Shown here one piece after another: positions 10,707 to 20,915 of a DNA stretch of 64,000 nt. The number at the start of each line of letters is the position of its first letter. Positions within the stretch are counted from its first letter, which is position 1. Location: positions 9,935,287 to 9,999,286 of the forward strand of contig CP136061.1 of assembly GCA_032622095.1 (NCBI GenBank). The letters run 5' to 3'. A program made the translations under genes and the position numbers. This stretch comes from Siphonodentalium dalli. Its lineage: Eukaryota; Mollusca; Scaphopoda; Gadilida; Siphonodentaliidae. The notes beneath the pieces are model-generated. The model did no database searches. It was not told the DNA's origin and worked only from the letters and a program-made list of their open reading frames with translations.

Positions 10707-10938
10707 GCAGGACAATGGTCACAAAAACTCTGACACGTGGTCGCGCTTCGTCCAATCACAATCAACATACACATAGAGGATTTACTTTTATTTATGGAAA
10801 TTTCTCAACTGCAAACTCGACTGTAAAGTCAGATATAAGTTGTGAAGAACGTCTGACATTGTTTCCAAATTCTGTCGCATGCAAATTGTTATTTACTTAT
10901 ACATGTATAGTTGTTTTTGTTTACTCAAGTGAAGTTTG
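10707..10938. repeat. Dispersed repeat, copy 2 (pairs with 3-264)
   Basis: Direct-orientation match to 3-264, with a deletion of about 20 bases around the acatagagga segment. Immediately to its right (about 10955-11035) is a segment with tttgcgctccaaaataaac that has a diverged inverted counterpart at about 28010-28160. Confidence 0.7.
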
Positions 10939-11214
10939 GAAAGGAAACCACCATGCGATTTGCGCTCCAAAATAAACATAATAGTATCGCTTTTGAATTG
11001 TTCTTGGTATCGAAATAGGTCGATAAATATCTGTCTACGAGCATTATGTAACCCAAAAATACAACTGTGAATATGGTCTTTAGGTCCCAAACACAAAACA
11101 GCTTCTGGCGAAATGTTGAAAACGGCTGAAAAGTGACTTTGGCAAGTAGAAAATTACGTAGAAAAACATTTCGAGGTTCGAATGAGCCATGTCCGTTTAA
11201 CCACAGCCGACGTG

Positions 11215-11312
11215 TTTTAGACTGTAAAGCATGTATTTATTTAGACTGTAAAGCATGTATTTATTTAGACTGTAAAGCATGTATTTATTTAGACTGTAAA
11301 GCATGTATTTAC
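11215..11312. repeat. 24-bp tandem repeat, 4 copies
   Basis: Four perfect copies of ttagactgtaaagcatgtat plus ttat. The unit is a multiple of three, so the plus strand stays open (LDCKACIY repeated), but no gene context supports coding. Confidence 0.93.
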
Positions 11313-11359
11313 TATTATGTCATAATGTAGCGTAGGTAATTTCGAAACCATTTTTTTTA

Positions 11360-11728
11360 CCCTGTGCCAATGCATTCTCTTATATATGCGAGTCGACCAT
11401 AGGTCGCCTCGCATATATAAGAGAATGCATTGGCCTAACAATTTTTATAATTTTGTTTTAAATAAATGTTTCTTACAATTTTTAGGACATAAAATAAAAA
11501 ACATCCATTACCCTGCAGGGAGCCCCACACATATATAGACGCATATAGAAGAGTGTCATCTGCTCATGTTTGTCTGGGGCTCTGTATGGGTGAAATTATA
11601 AAATTGTTAAAGAATACAAGAAAAAAATGTTTAAAATTGAAAAAAATTGTTAGACTAATGCATTCTCTTATATATGCGAGGCGACCTATGGTCGACTCGC
11701 ATATATAAGAGAATGCATTGGCACAGGG
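11360..11728. mobile_element. Double-hairpin MITE, short form
   Basis: Starts ccctgtgccaatgcattctc and ends with its reverse complement. Each end is itself a palindrome of about 68 bases centred on gagtcgaccataggtcgcctc, so the element has four copies of the arm ccaatgcattctcttatata. The middle holds a decayed remnant (gcagggagccccacacatat). Lacks the TTAACCC flanks of the longer copies. Very similar to 34596-34947. Confidence 0.85.
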
Positions 11729-12065
11729 TGAACAAATCCTGATTTACGATTGGATTTTGATATGGCGGGTCACATATATTAAGGTCTGAACGCAAGCCTT
11801 GAACGGACGGTTAATTGTGAAATGTGTCATAATGTTATATTTTACCCCACCCTTACTCGCGCCTTTTGATTGGTCGAGATACATGGTATAGTGTTATGCT
11901 TATTCCAGCACACTACTATACCATACTCGCAGGCAAAAGACAATGAACAGAGGCAACACTCTCGAGAACAGATATACAGACATGTGTTCACCAATTTACC
12001 AATGCGTGTCCAAATGAAATAAAAACATAAACGTGAATATATTTTTCACAGGAACGACGTCAACT

Positions 12066-12606
12066 TGCGAAGTGGTAACATACAGTGGTAACATACAGTG
12101 GTAACATACAGTGGTAACATCCGTGTAATGTATATCAGAGTGGTAACATCCGTGTAATGTATATCAGAGTGGTAACATCCGTGTAATGTATATCAGAGTG
12201 GTAACATCCGTGTAATGTATATCAGAGTGGTAACATCCGTGTAATGTATATCAGAGTGGTAACATCCGTGTAATGTATATCAGAGTGGTAACATCCGTGT
12301 AATGTATATCAGAGTGGTAACATCCGTGTAATGTATATCAGAGTGGTAACATCCGTGTAATGTATATCAGAGTGGTAACATACAGTGGTAACATACAGTG
12401 GTAACATCCGTGTAATGTATATCAGAGTGGTAACATCCGTGTAATGTATATCAGAGTGGTAACATCCGTGTAATGTATATCAGAGTGGTAACATCCGTGT
12501 AATGTATATCAGAGTGGTAACATACAGTTGAATTTAACTTGTGAAGTGGTAACATACAGTTGAATTTAACTTGTGAAGTGGTAACATACAGTTGAATTTA
12601 ACTTGT
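12066..12606. repeat. Composite minisatellite with 14-, 29- and 32-bp units
   Basis: About twenty units that all begin gtggtaacat. Three tails alternate: acagtg (14 bp), ccgtgtaatgtatatcaga (29 bp, about 13 copies in two blocks) and acagttgaatttaacttgtg (32 bp, three copies at the right end). Confidence 0.95.
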
Positions 12607-13200
12607 GGAAAGTTGCGGGCTTTCGTGCATTCAAAAGAAAACCTAAATACTGCGTGTTTTGGTTTATTGAACTAGATTTCAACACATTTTTGCGACGATT
12701 ATGTTTCTCTTAAACTGTGTATCGGTAAGTGGATAATAATACTTGTTCTCAAGAAAACGAGTTGTACACGATACCGTCTTACGAAGGGAATTTCACCAGT
12801 CCAGCAATAATTGGTGTCAGTAGAGTTATGTAGTATGCATGGTGCAAGTTCGATTTTTTTCTGTGAAATATAATAAATAGAGCTTGTCTTCTCGTTGACT
12901 ATATGCGGGTTTTGCGTGGTGCACTATACCCATTCCACTGGGCAATATGCCATCGTTGTCAGCTCTATTTATTAAATATATTCTGGTCACGAATATGTGA
13001 GAATATAGACACATTTATACTGCATATGATTGTAGCGTAAATAATGACCAAATGGACCGACTGATATCGAGGAGTAAAGTATACATGTACATGTAATGTG
13101 CCCACAACAATTTGTACTGATCTCTCAGATATAATGACCGAATGAAATATAGTTATTAACACTTCCATGACTGGAGCTTCCTGAAATTTTGCGAAAACCG
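12607..13200. other. Intron, nothing recognised
   Basis: No supported gene; small ORFs on both strands have no recognisable domain. Confidence 0.5.
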
Positions 13201-13372
13201 TGTGTTAATGCATTCTCTTTTATATGCGAGTCTGCCTATATAGGAAGCCCTGCATATTTGTCTAACAATATTTACCTTCACCTTGTAAGCCAGTGCATTC
13301 TCTTACACATTTATATGCGAGGCTCCCTATTGGAGACTCTCATATACACGAGAAACCACTGGCACAGGATCG
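13201..13372. mobile_element. Diverged relative of the double-hairpin MITE
   Basis: Carries atgcattctctt..atatgcgag arms but with different hairpin centres (gagtctgcctatataggaag and gaggctccctattggagact). Sits directly beside the intact copy 13410-13860. Confidence 0.65.
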
Positions 13373-13409
13373 TTAATGCTGCACAAACGCAGCTCCCGTC
13401 ATGAGATGG

Positions 13410-13860
13410 TTAACCCTTTACCCAACAAACCGGCCAAAAACGCCCAAATAAAGCTTCAACAGCCTAAAATATCTTCGGTCTGTCTCCATAACACCATACA
13501 AATATGGATATCATTGGAACCGGTTTATTGACCACATTGTGGTGGTTACAGTTATGCCCTGTGCCAATGCATTCTCTTATATATGCGAGTCGACCAAAGG
13601 TCGCCTCGCACATATAAGAGAATGCATTGGCCTAAAAAATAGGTTTTTTAAACACTTTTTACCATTTTTTCTTACATTCTTTAACAATTTTATAATTTTT
13701 TCTTACATTATAATATTTTTCTACATTCTTTGACAATTTTATCATTTTTAATATGTGTTAAGCCAATGCATTCTCTTATATATGCGAGGCGACCTATGGT
13801 CGACTCGCATATATACGAGAATGCATTGGCACAGGGCCGTTCTGTTGGATAAAGGGTTAA
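13410..13860. mobile_element. TTAA-flanked double-hairpin MITE (piggyBac-like)
   Basis: Begins TTAACCCTTTACCCAACAAA and ends ttggataaagggttaa. Inside are a gccaaataaagc-type stem segment, then ccctgtgccaatgcattctc and the two opposed 68-base hairpins. TTAA at both outer ends with CCC-starting termini fits a non-autonomous piggyBac-superfamily element: target TTAA and CCC starts are family knowledge, the assignment is inference. Copies: 20141-20537 (reverse), 29404-29803, 62241-62530 (one end only). Confidence 0.78.
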
Positions 13861-14965
13861 TGAAAAGTAAAAACCAGACAACAATTGAGAGTCCACAAAT
13901 GTGCAGTACAAGCTCATCTTGATTGAATCATATACCGCGTCGATGTGAACCGATCAACGACCGCATTCGTGTTGACCATCGCCCGGTATAATCTACCTGG
14001 ACTGCATATATATAAACCCAGCTGGTGAATACGAGATCTCGTGTTTCTCAGCCTATAATAATAGTTGAGTTACCGTTGCTGTTTCGAGACATGACAATTT
14101 TGCTTAGAATTAGGGAGTTTGTTGGTCTTATTGTCAAAAAGCTTGTATGTTAAGAGGGAGGTAAAGTGGTAACATTTGAATGGATAATTCAGTGTTGCAT
14201 TTCGGGAAAAGATTTTTCTCAATATTTCCAAAGCGCCGAAAACCGCTTCGCGTCTTATTTGAAAGTGTGAACATATGTTTATTGACAACGCGAATTGGAT
14301 TTTTTATTTTATTTTGTGACATTTGAATTTCGATGGAAATATTTGTAAACAATCATGTACTGTTGACCTACTTTCTAATAATATCCAAACTGGGTCAAAA
14401 ATCTAAATTCTGATCTACGTTGTCACTGTAAGCATTCAATCTTTCCAGTAAGATATGGTATGGTCAACTACGATTTGTAACGTTATTACACGTTAACAAG
14501 TAACATTATCATGCACGCCTAACCTCATCCACATGATACACACCAATATCTACGAAGTACGCAGTTTCCAGGGATACACACTAAAAATCCCTACACTCCG
14601 CACAAATACTAGAAGCGTAATATCTTTATATGCCAGGTACGATCGTATGTGTAACCTGTGGCGTGTGTTACTATGCTAATGGTATTTAGATGCACATGCC
14701 AGAATACTCATATAATTTTACGACGGGAATGCTACACGTGTATATATATCGGACAACGTCTAGGGAAACATGTAAATAATAGTCGGATGGTGTGAACAAG
14801 TGATAATGCGATCACAATGCGACCAGGGATACGCTTAAATGTCTTCAATCAAATGAAGATGTTACCGCTCAGGCAAATCTATGCCTGTACAGCGTTGGTC
14901 GCTTACTTGGTTATGACATGATACATATGAATATTATTTTGTTATGGATTTGAAGTTACTCTCAC
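13861..14965. other. Intron, nothing recognised
   Basis: AT-rich, no repeat or gene that I can support between the MITE and the ShKT exon. Confidence 0.5.
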
Positions 14966-15103
14966 CTTTAACGTTGTTGGTTGCCACAGCAGCACATATC
15001 CCACACGTCTGGCGACATAACCTTTTTCCGTTTAATGTTTGACAATATTTCGGGTATGCTGCGAAGTCAGCTGCGCACGTTTCGTCGATGTCGTAACATT
15101 CCT
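14966..15103 (-). CDS. Exon 12 of mosaic gene: first ShKT domain
   Basis: Symmetric phase-1 exon of 46 codons. Acceptor ctgttgttgcag precedes 15103; donor GTGAGAGT follows 14966. The product starts EECYDIDETC and ends RLCRQTCGICAA, with YPKYC between: six cysteines in ShKT order, with the conserved Asp after the first Cys and the C-x3-C-x2-C ending. It connects the kringle exon (20797-20915, phase-1 end) to the CCP exon (9660-9842). The second ShKT exon at 2110-2247 has the same length. Confidence 0.87.
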
Positions 15104-15514
15104 CTGCAACAACAGAACAACATTGAACGAGACAACCATACTGTGCTGTCAGGGGCGTGACGACATGGGTGTGGCGGTGTCTAACTTCACCAACTTTTAC
15201 CAAAATCTTTAATAGTTGGAAATTTCACGACTGACACCACACTAGTTGGAAATTTCAGACCATATACAGGTTGAACTGATAGTTAGATTTTACAACCAGT
15301 ATGTAGTGTGAAATATGTAGTTTTTTAGATCAAGAGTCGCATATGTTACCACTTTCGCTAAAATTGTTGGACTAACATGGCTATCATTTGGAAACATTGC
15401 GCCACCAATTGACAAGTTTCAACTGAAGGGGTGCAGATGTAATTTACTGGACATGCATGGACATGTCGGTCTGTTCAAAGTGGGGTGTATATGGATATAC
15501 ATATATATATATAT
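15104..15514. other. Intron, nothing recognised
   Basis: Short intronic stretch with an (AT)n patch near 15497-15515 at the edge of the next repeat. Confidence 0.5.
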
Positions 15515-15516
15515 CT

Positions 15517-16428
15517 ATTATATATTTTGAAAGATCTGTGTGTGTGTCTGTTTGTGTGTAATCGATGGACTCAAATACGGCTCAGCCAATTTCGATGAAA
15601 CTTGGTATTTGGGGGTATTTTCGGGCCACGATGAACATAGGCCTATTAATTTGTTCGTGCGAGGTCAACTTTTCACGTGCCGAGGTCAAATCTGTTTTTA
15701 CGCCGTTTTGCGCTAATATATTTCAGTTCGGTGCTCACAAATCGATTCGATATAGCGCGAATAATAAAATGCCAGTCATATAATTTACACGGTTAGAATC
15801 TGTGGCGTTTCCTCTTTCCAACGATATATAATATGTATGTATCCGTTTTAGTTATCTGCCTCAATTATTAAGAAGAAGTGGCACGATCTTCTATCAGGGT
15901 AAAAACGATGCGTAACTTCTATGACGTCGTTAGAGGTCATAAAGTTAGATCACGTTAACTCATAACCGGCCGATGCATTTGACTGTTTCAGACGTCTTGG
16001 CGATATCTCGGGCACCGATGGTAATTTATCTTTACGTTGAAACTTGATAATTAATGAGCGTGTGTGTATATGATGCGCGTTTATATACTTCAGTGGAAAT
16101 CAAATCGGGTTAAACTGGCGGATTTTTACGGACGAAATTTGATGCATAGGGTATCTCGGTATCCGCTGGGCCGATTTCCCGGTATCCGCTGGGCCGATTT
16201 CCACCATTTTTGGGGTGTGGGACCCCACCTGACCTTGACCTTCAAAATGGTCAATTCAAGGTCAAATCGGGTAAAACCGGATGGATTTCGACGGGTACTT
16301 TTGTCGGGTACTTTTGTTCGGGCACTGTGTTTTGGACGGGTCAAATCGTGACCCCACTTGACCTTGGCCTTCAAAATAGACAATTCAAGGTCAAAGCCCG
16401 GACGAAGTCGGGTCACCTTCTAGTATAT
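15517..16428 (-). mobile_element. CTAG-bounded repeat, gacccg subfamily, reverse orientation
   Basis: Reads in reverse of 3987-4764: begins tatatattttgaaagatctg and ends gaagtcgggtcaccttctag. Its full-length internal part contains segments found in both of the first two chain members at 3987-5567, which suggests it is closer to the ancestral form. No long ORF with a domain. Confidence 0.62.
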
Positions 16429-16429
16429 A

Positions 16430-17543
16430 TATATATGGTGAGTCATAGGTGTATAACGTCAAGAACAGCGTGGTGGTTTCGCAATTGTATTCACTATCTT
16501 AACTAAATTAAACTATTTAGTTTATGGCGTTAGGCGTATTCGCGGTATACATGCAGTCACCAACCTTGCTAAAATAGCAATGAATGACAATTATTCCCAA
16601 TTATACCATAATTATAACAAACTACTAAAGCAATCGAGCCAGGCCATCGCCAGTCAGCAGTCATTGTTCAGAGGATACAGCTTCTAGGACATAGCTTCTA
16701 GTGTCGGAAATACGCTCTCAATGACATTTTACACATATTTTTCCTTTTAATCTACACTTTCCAAATTTATATAGGAACACATACACATCATAAGGTATGA
16801 ACTTTAAACTATTTTGGATTAAAGTGACATATCAGTCAATGTTAGTTTAAACATATTTTATTAGCAAAGATAGCTAATTGGATTGTTTAAACAGTATTAT
16901 TATGTTATTCCATGTAATTTCATTATATATACAATTACAAATATAGGATGAATCAAGATTTCATGGATCGAATCCCACAGCAAGCGTATGTGCTTATATG
17001 AGTCGTTTCCGTGGATGATTTTCCACATCCCACCATGCGGCAGCAGCCAATATCAAAGGATGAGTCTTTAATTGTTATCAGGTGTTGATAACGAGCTCGT
17101 CGAGAAAGAGATTATATTATATGCACGCGTGGTGGGAAGGGGGTGACGATAGGATATTTCAGTTTTCTTGTATTAACGTAGAACTATGGAGGATGGTGGT
17201 GTTAGTATAAACGTAATATTAACTTGAATGTGTTAGTGAGGATACAGAGGAAATGCGATTTGTTTCAGATAGAAAAGAGGTATGAAATCGTATGACGGAT
17301 GTATCAAATTAGATTGTAGATTTTAGGGAGGAAAAGAAAGTATAGCATTTGGAATGGTATGGTTTGCTGTTGATGAGGACAACCCGTGTGGTGTTTTCTT
17401 CTTCGCGGCGTATCAATCATCAGTCACATTTTTTTTGTTTTTTGTTTCGTTTTGTTTTGTTTTTCCAGATAGACTCGTATGTGGGATTGTCAGTTAAGAG
17501 AAACGTTTGGTATTCTTTATGTACGTTTGAACTTCTATGGCGA
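16430..17543. other. Intron, nothing recognised
   Basis: No supported gene. The plus ORF 17349-17549 overlaps the tail of the LINE remnant and looks accidental. Confidence 0.5.
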
Positions 17544-18351
17544 TTATAGAATTGGTATCGTATGAAAGGTCGGATGACCCACGTAGAAGTATTTCTGTTG
17601 TTGGGTCACATTTAACAATGAGGCTCTCTGTATAGAGTATGTTATACAATGCAGTAGAAAATGTTCGCTGTCCTCGAGATCACCGCATACGCAATACGGG
17701 TTGTCAGTTAGGAAGTTCGCGTATTTGTGGTAGTTTAAGTTACTACAATTCAACCGTAGTCTTACGTGTAGAATATGATAATGGCGCGAATGTGAGCAGT
17801 TAAAGTGCTTGGGGGATTTTAGTTCGGTTGGTCTCTAAAGATTTTGTGAACGAAGCTAACGATTCCATATTTACGCTATGGTCGAGGTTGTTCCATAGCT
17901 CTGTTGTCGAGGGGATGAAAGAGCGTATATGGGTTTCTGAGTACAATTCGGGGATTCTGAGAGCGTCTGCTTGTGTGGTTTGTATTCCGGATATTGCAAT
18001 ATTCGTGGGAGGAACATGATTTTGCAGATATGTAGGAGACATGCCATTAATCATTTTGTAGAATAGTTTAAGTTTATATGTATTTCGTCGCGCTTTCAAA
18101 GTTTCCCATCCAGTTTCCTTTAATAACGTGGAATTACTAACCGATCTGGTGGCACCTGTTATGGTTCGCGCGGCTTCGTACTGTATTTTCTCTATTTCGA
18201 TCGTCAGATTAGTACAGCCATCCCAAATAACGCAAGGATACTCTAACACGGGTCTAACCAGGGTAATATAACACTTTTGTAGAGATGATCTATCCAGATT
18301 ATATAGATATTTTCGGAGGTAAGATAATGATTTCCACGCGGAGGTCGTCAT
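17544..18351 (-). pseudogene. Non-LTR retrotransposon remnant, 3' end of RT ORF
   Basis: Minus-strand frame of 183 codons (18351-17800) with the thumb region of LINE reverse transcriptases: YITLVRPVLEYPCVIWDG, then EAARTITGATRS and LKETGWETL. A frame break separates it from a further piece at 17753-17544 with the C-terminal zinc-knuckle-like motif CVCGDLEDSEHFLLHC. The palm with the YADD site is missing, so this is a 5'-truncated, frameshifted copy. It belongs to a family different from the neighbour at 18937-20102, because both contain the same thumb segment with low similarity. Confidence 0.82.
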
Positions 18352-18936
18352 TTAATTGATATGTGCCCCCATGTACCATCTTTACACAGTACAACCCCTG
18401 GTGCTTATGCACTTCAACTTCCTTTATTGGTTGTTCGATAAGGACTGGGTGTACGATAAGTTTCTTTTTTTCTGGTGCATGCTAGGGATTCGGTTTTTGT
18501 ACCGGATTGGATTGGGGCACAAGTTATTGGTAACTTATTGACACTCCTTTCCAACAACAAATTGACAATTAACAACAAGAGTTAGGCTTTCTGTCCGCAA
18601 TACATATAATACAAAGGTACACAAACAACACTTGATTAAAATATGATGATAATGTGGGGGTACACGTTAAGATGTCAAAGTGTATTATTTGCATCAGAAT
18701 GGGGTGTGATTGTGGGCCTTCGATCGATGATGTGATATGTTGTTTCCCAATTTATGTATTTCTATTTCTATTCGCTAGGTTTGGTATATTATTAATCATT
18801 AAATCGTTGTGTTTCTATAATATACTTTTGAGCAACAATGAATAACTTGCAATGTATTTGCTCAGTCTCATCGGTGGAGCCAAAAAGTATATTTCCAATG
18901 GTCAAGTGTAGTATTAGATATACTAGTTTAGATATA
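18352..18936. other. Spacer between two LINE remnants
   Basis: No recognised feature; a few short plus-strand ORFs without domains. Confidence 0.45.
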
Positions 18937-20102
18937 CTATCTAACAGTTTTAATCTTTCGTAAAGTAATGACATTCGAAGAAAAAGTGATATGCTGTTTC
19001 CTCGTGTGCACCACAACATTTCGTTTCCAGCTTGGTTTCGGTTGAACATTTTTTAATTTATGAAATTTTCTTCGTTCTTGCAGTGATTGCCAACCCAGTT
19101 CTGTAAATAATTTATGAATGGCACACGAGCGAGTTAAGCCCGACATAATTCGAGCCGCATCTAAGTGTAATTTGTCTAGCGTATTTAGAAGGGAGTCGGG
19201 AGCACATTCCCAAATAATATCTCCATATTCCATAGGAGGAAGAATGTAAGATATGTACATTAGATTTAAGGATTTATGACTAAGTTTATATTTAATTTTT
19301 CTAAGCATGGATAATCGACCAGAAACCCGAGTTACTATATCATTTATTTGAATGTCCCACCCTAAGTTGGATTGAAAGTTTAAACAGATGTGCCTCGATT
19401 TGGGTGTCACCTAAAAGGATTGGGGGCAATGTTGGGGAGTCTTTTTGGGGAGATACTTGAAATCTTATGAGGGTAGTTTTTGTGGGGTTGAAATTGACAA
19501 GCCACTTTTTGGACCAATTGGTGAGTTTGTCCATGTCATTGTTGACTTTAGTAACAAGAATGGTCTGGTCGGTTTCCGCTGTGGTGATGCACGTATCATC
19601 AGCATATAGTCTAATCAGGGATTCTAAATATTGATGAATAACATTAACATATATGAGGAATAAGAACGTTCCGATTACAGAGCCCTGTGTGACTACAGCT
19701 GAAAGTGGTCTGAAGGGGGGTGCAGTGTTATTCAAAATTACCATTTGCTCTGTCCATTAAATAGCGCTTCAGCCAAGTTAAAAGATCACCGGTAACCCCA
19801 TACTTCCTAAGTTTGAGAAGGAGTCCTCTGTCCCACACTCTCTCGAAGACTTTAGAAACATCACAAAATACAGCACAGGTATGCAAATGTCCTTCGAGAG
19901 ATCGGCATATGTCATGGTGTAACTCTAGTAACGAGAATGTAGTGCTATGTCCAGGAAGGACGCCTGATTGGTGTATATATATCAGCTGATTGGTTTCAAA
20001 CTGTTGAGTTAACGTTTTCAAGACTAATTTTTCAAGAATTTTCCCAACACAACATCGGTCAATGTTAAAATGAGAACAATGAAAATTAGCAACCAAACTC
20101 AA
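18937..20102 (-). pseudogene. Decayed LINE reverse transcriptase with palm and thumb
   Basis: Three minus-strand frames tile one RT. 20102-19728 has GKILEKLVLK, SGVLPGHSTTFSLLELHHDI and FCDVSKVFERVW (motif A). 19744-19340 has TQGSVIGTFLFLIYVN (motif B) and RLYADDTC (motif C, catalytic YADD kept), then the connection region. 19410-18937 has LGWDIQINDIVTRVSGRL and ISYILPPMEYGDIIWE. At least two frameshifts separate the frames, so it is inactive. The endonuclease domain is absent; the copy starts within RT next to the TTAA MITE at 20141. It looks like the Jockey/CR1-type superfamily group; finer placement needs a tree. Confidence 0.88.
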
Positions 20103-20140
20103 ATATTATTTCCAGTTCTGAAACCAACACAAACCGTTAA

Positions 20141-20537
20141 TTAACGCTTTACCCAACAGAAGGGCCCTGTGTCAATGCATTCTCTTATATATGCGAGTCG
20201 ACCATAGGTCGCCTCGCATATATAAGAGAATGCATTGGCTTAACACATTAAAAATTATAAAATTGTTAAAGAATGTAAGAAAAAATGGTAAAAAGTGTTA
20301 ATTTTTTTTTTTTAGGCCAATGAATTCTCTTATATATGCGAGGCGACCTATGGTCGACTCGCATATATAAGAGAATGCATTGGCACAGGGCATAACTGTA
20401 ACTATCATAATGTGGTCAAGGAGCCGGTTCCAATGATATCCATATTGGTATGGTTCTATTGAGACAGACCGAAGATATTTTAGGCTGTTGAAGCTTTGTT
20501 TGGCCGGTTTTGGCCGTTTTGTTGGGTAAAGGGTTAA
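20141..20537. mobile_element. TTAA-flanked double-hairpin MITE, reverse orientation
   Basis: Begins TTAACGCTTTACCCAACAGA and ends ttgggtaaagggttaa. Contains both 68-base hairpins separated by a shorter spacer; the right hairpin has one arm mutation (gccaatgaattctc). Same family as 13410-13860, opposite orientation. Confidence 0.78.
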
Positions 20538-20796
20538 TTACAAATTTGTGTGTGGTGACCCAAACAAAGCTAGGACAAGAAGTGACTGCACTCCACTGAT
20601 ACCGAGCCGAAATTATTAATAAAATAACAACTTTTCATTGTATTTTGCCTCGATGAAAACTCTGCCTATTCATAATATACATACATTATTCATCGTGCTA
20701 ATACAAGAAAACGCGCGAAGGTTATCATTCGTTTCTGTAATGAACAGTCCCTTCCAGTATATGTTGTCATGATTACATATGCATGTATATACGAAC

Positions 20797-20915
20797 CTTT
20801 TCCACACACGTCACAGAAGTCACTCTTGCAATCGGTAACATTGACAAAACACCACGGTCGCAGGCCTTGTCCCGGTCTTCTACATGCATTTCCTTCTAGT
20901 CCGCGGTGTCCATCG
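20797..20915 (-). CDS. Exon 11 of mosaic gene: C-terminal half of kringle domain
   Basis: Acceptor actcgtcttgcag (phase 2) precedes 20915; donor GTTCGT (phase 1) follows 20797. The product reads DGHRGLEGNACRRPGQGL, then RPWCFVNVTDC and KSDFCDVCG: the kringle hallmarks GLxxNxCRxP and PWCF followed by the last cysteines. It completes the half in 28826-28958; the split codon is restored as GGC. Kringles are triple-loop binding modules of secreted proteins. This one has two Cys more than the usual six (NCK in the first half and an additional one in DCKSDFCDVC). The donor has GTTCGT rather than GTRAGT. Confidence 0.8.

Noticed and set aside
12066-12606. Regular spaced repeats as a possible CRISPR array
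   Set aside because: Units abut without unique spacers, and the genome context is clearly eukaryotic. The same holds for the arrays at 2.5, 56.7 and 63.8 kb.
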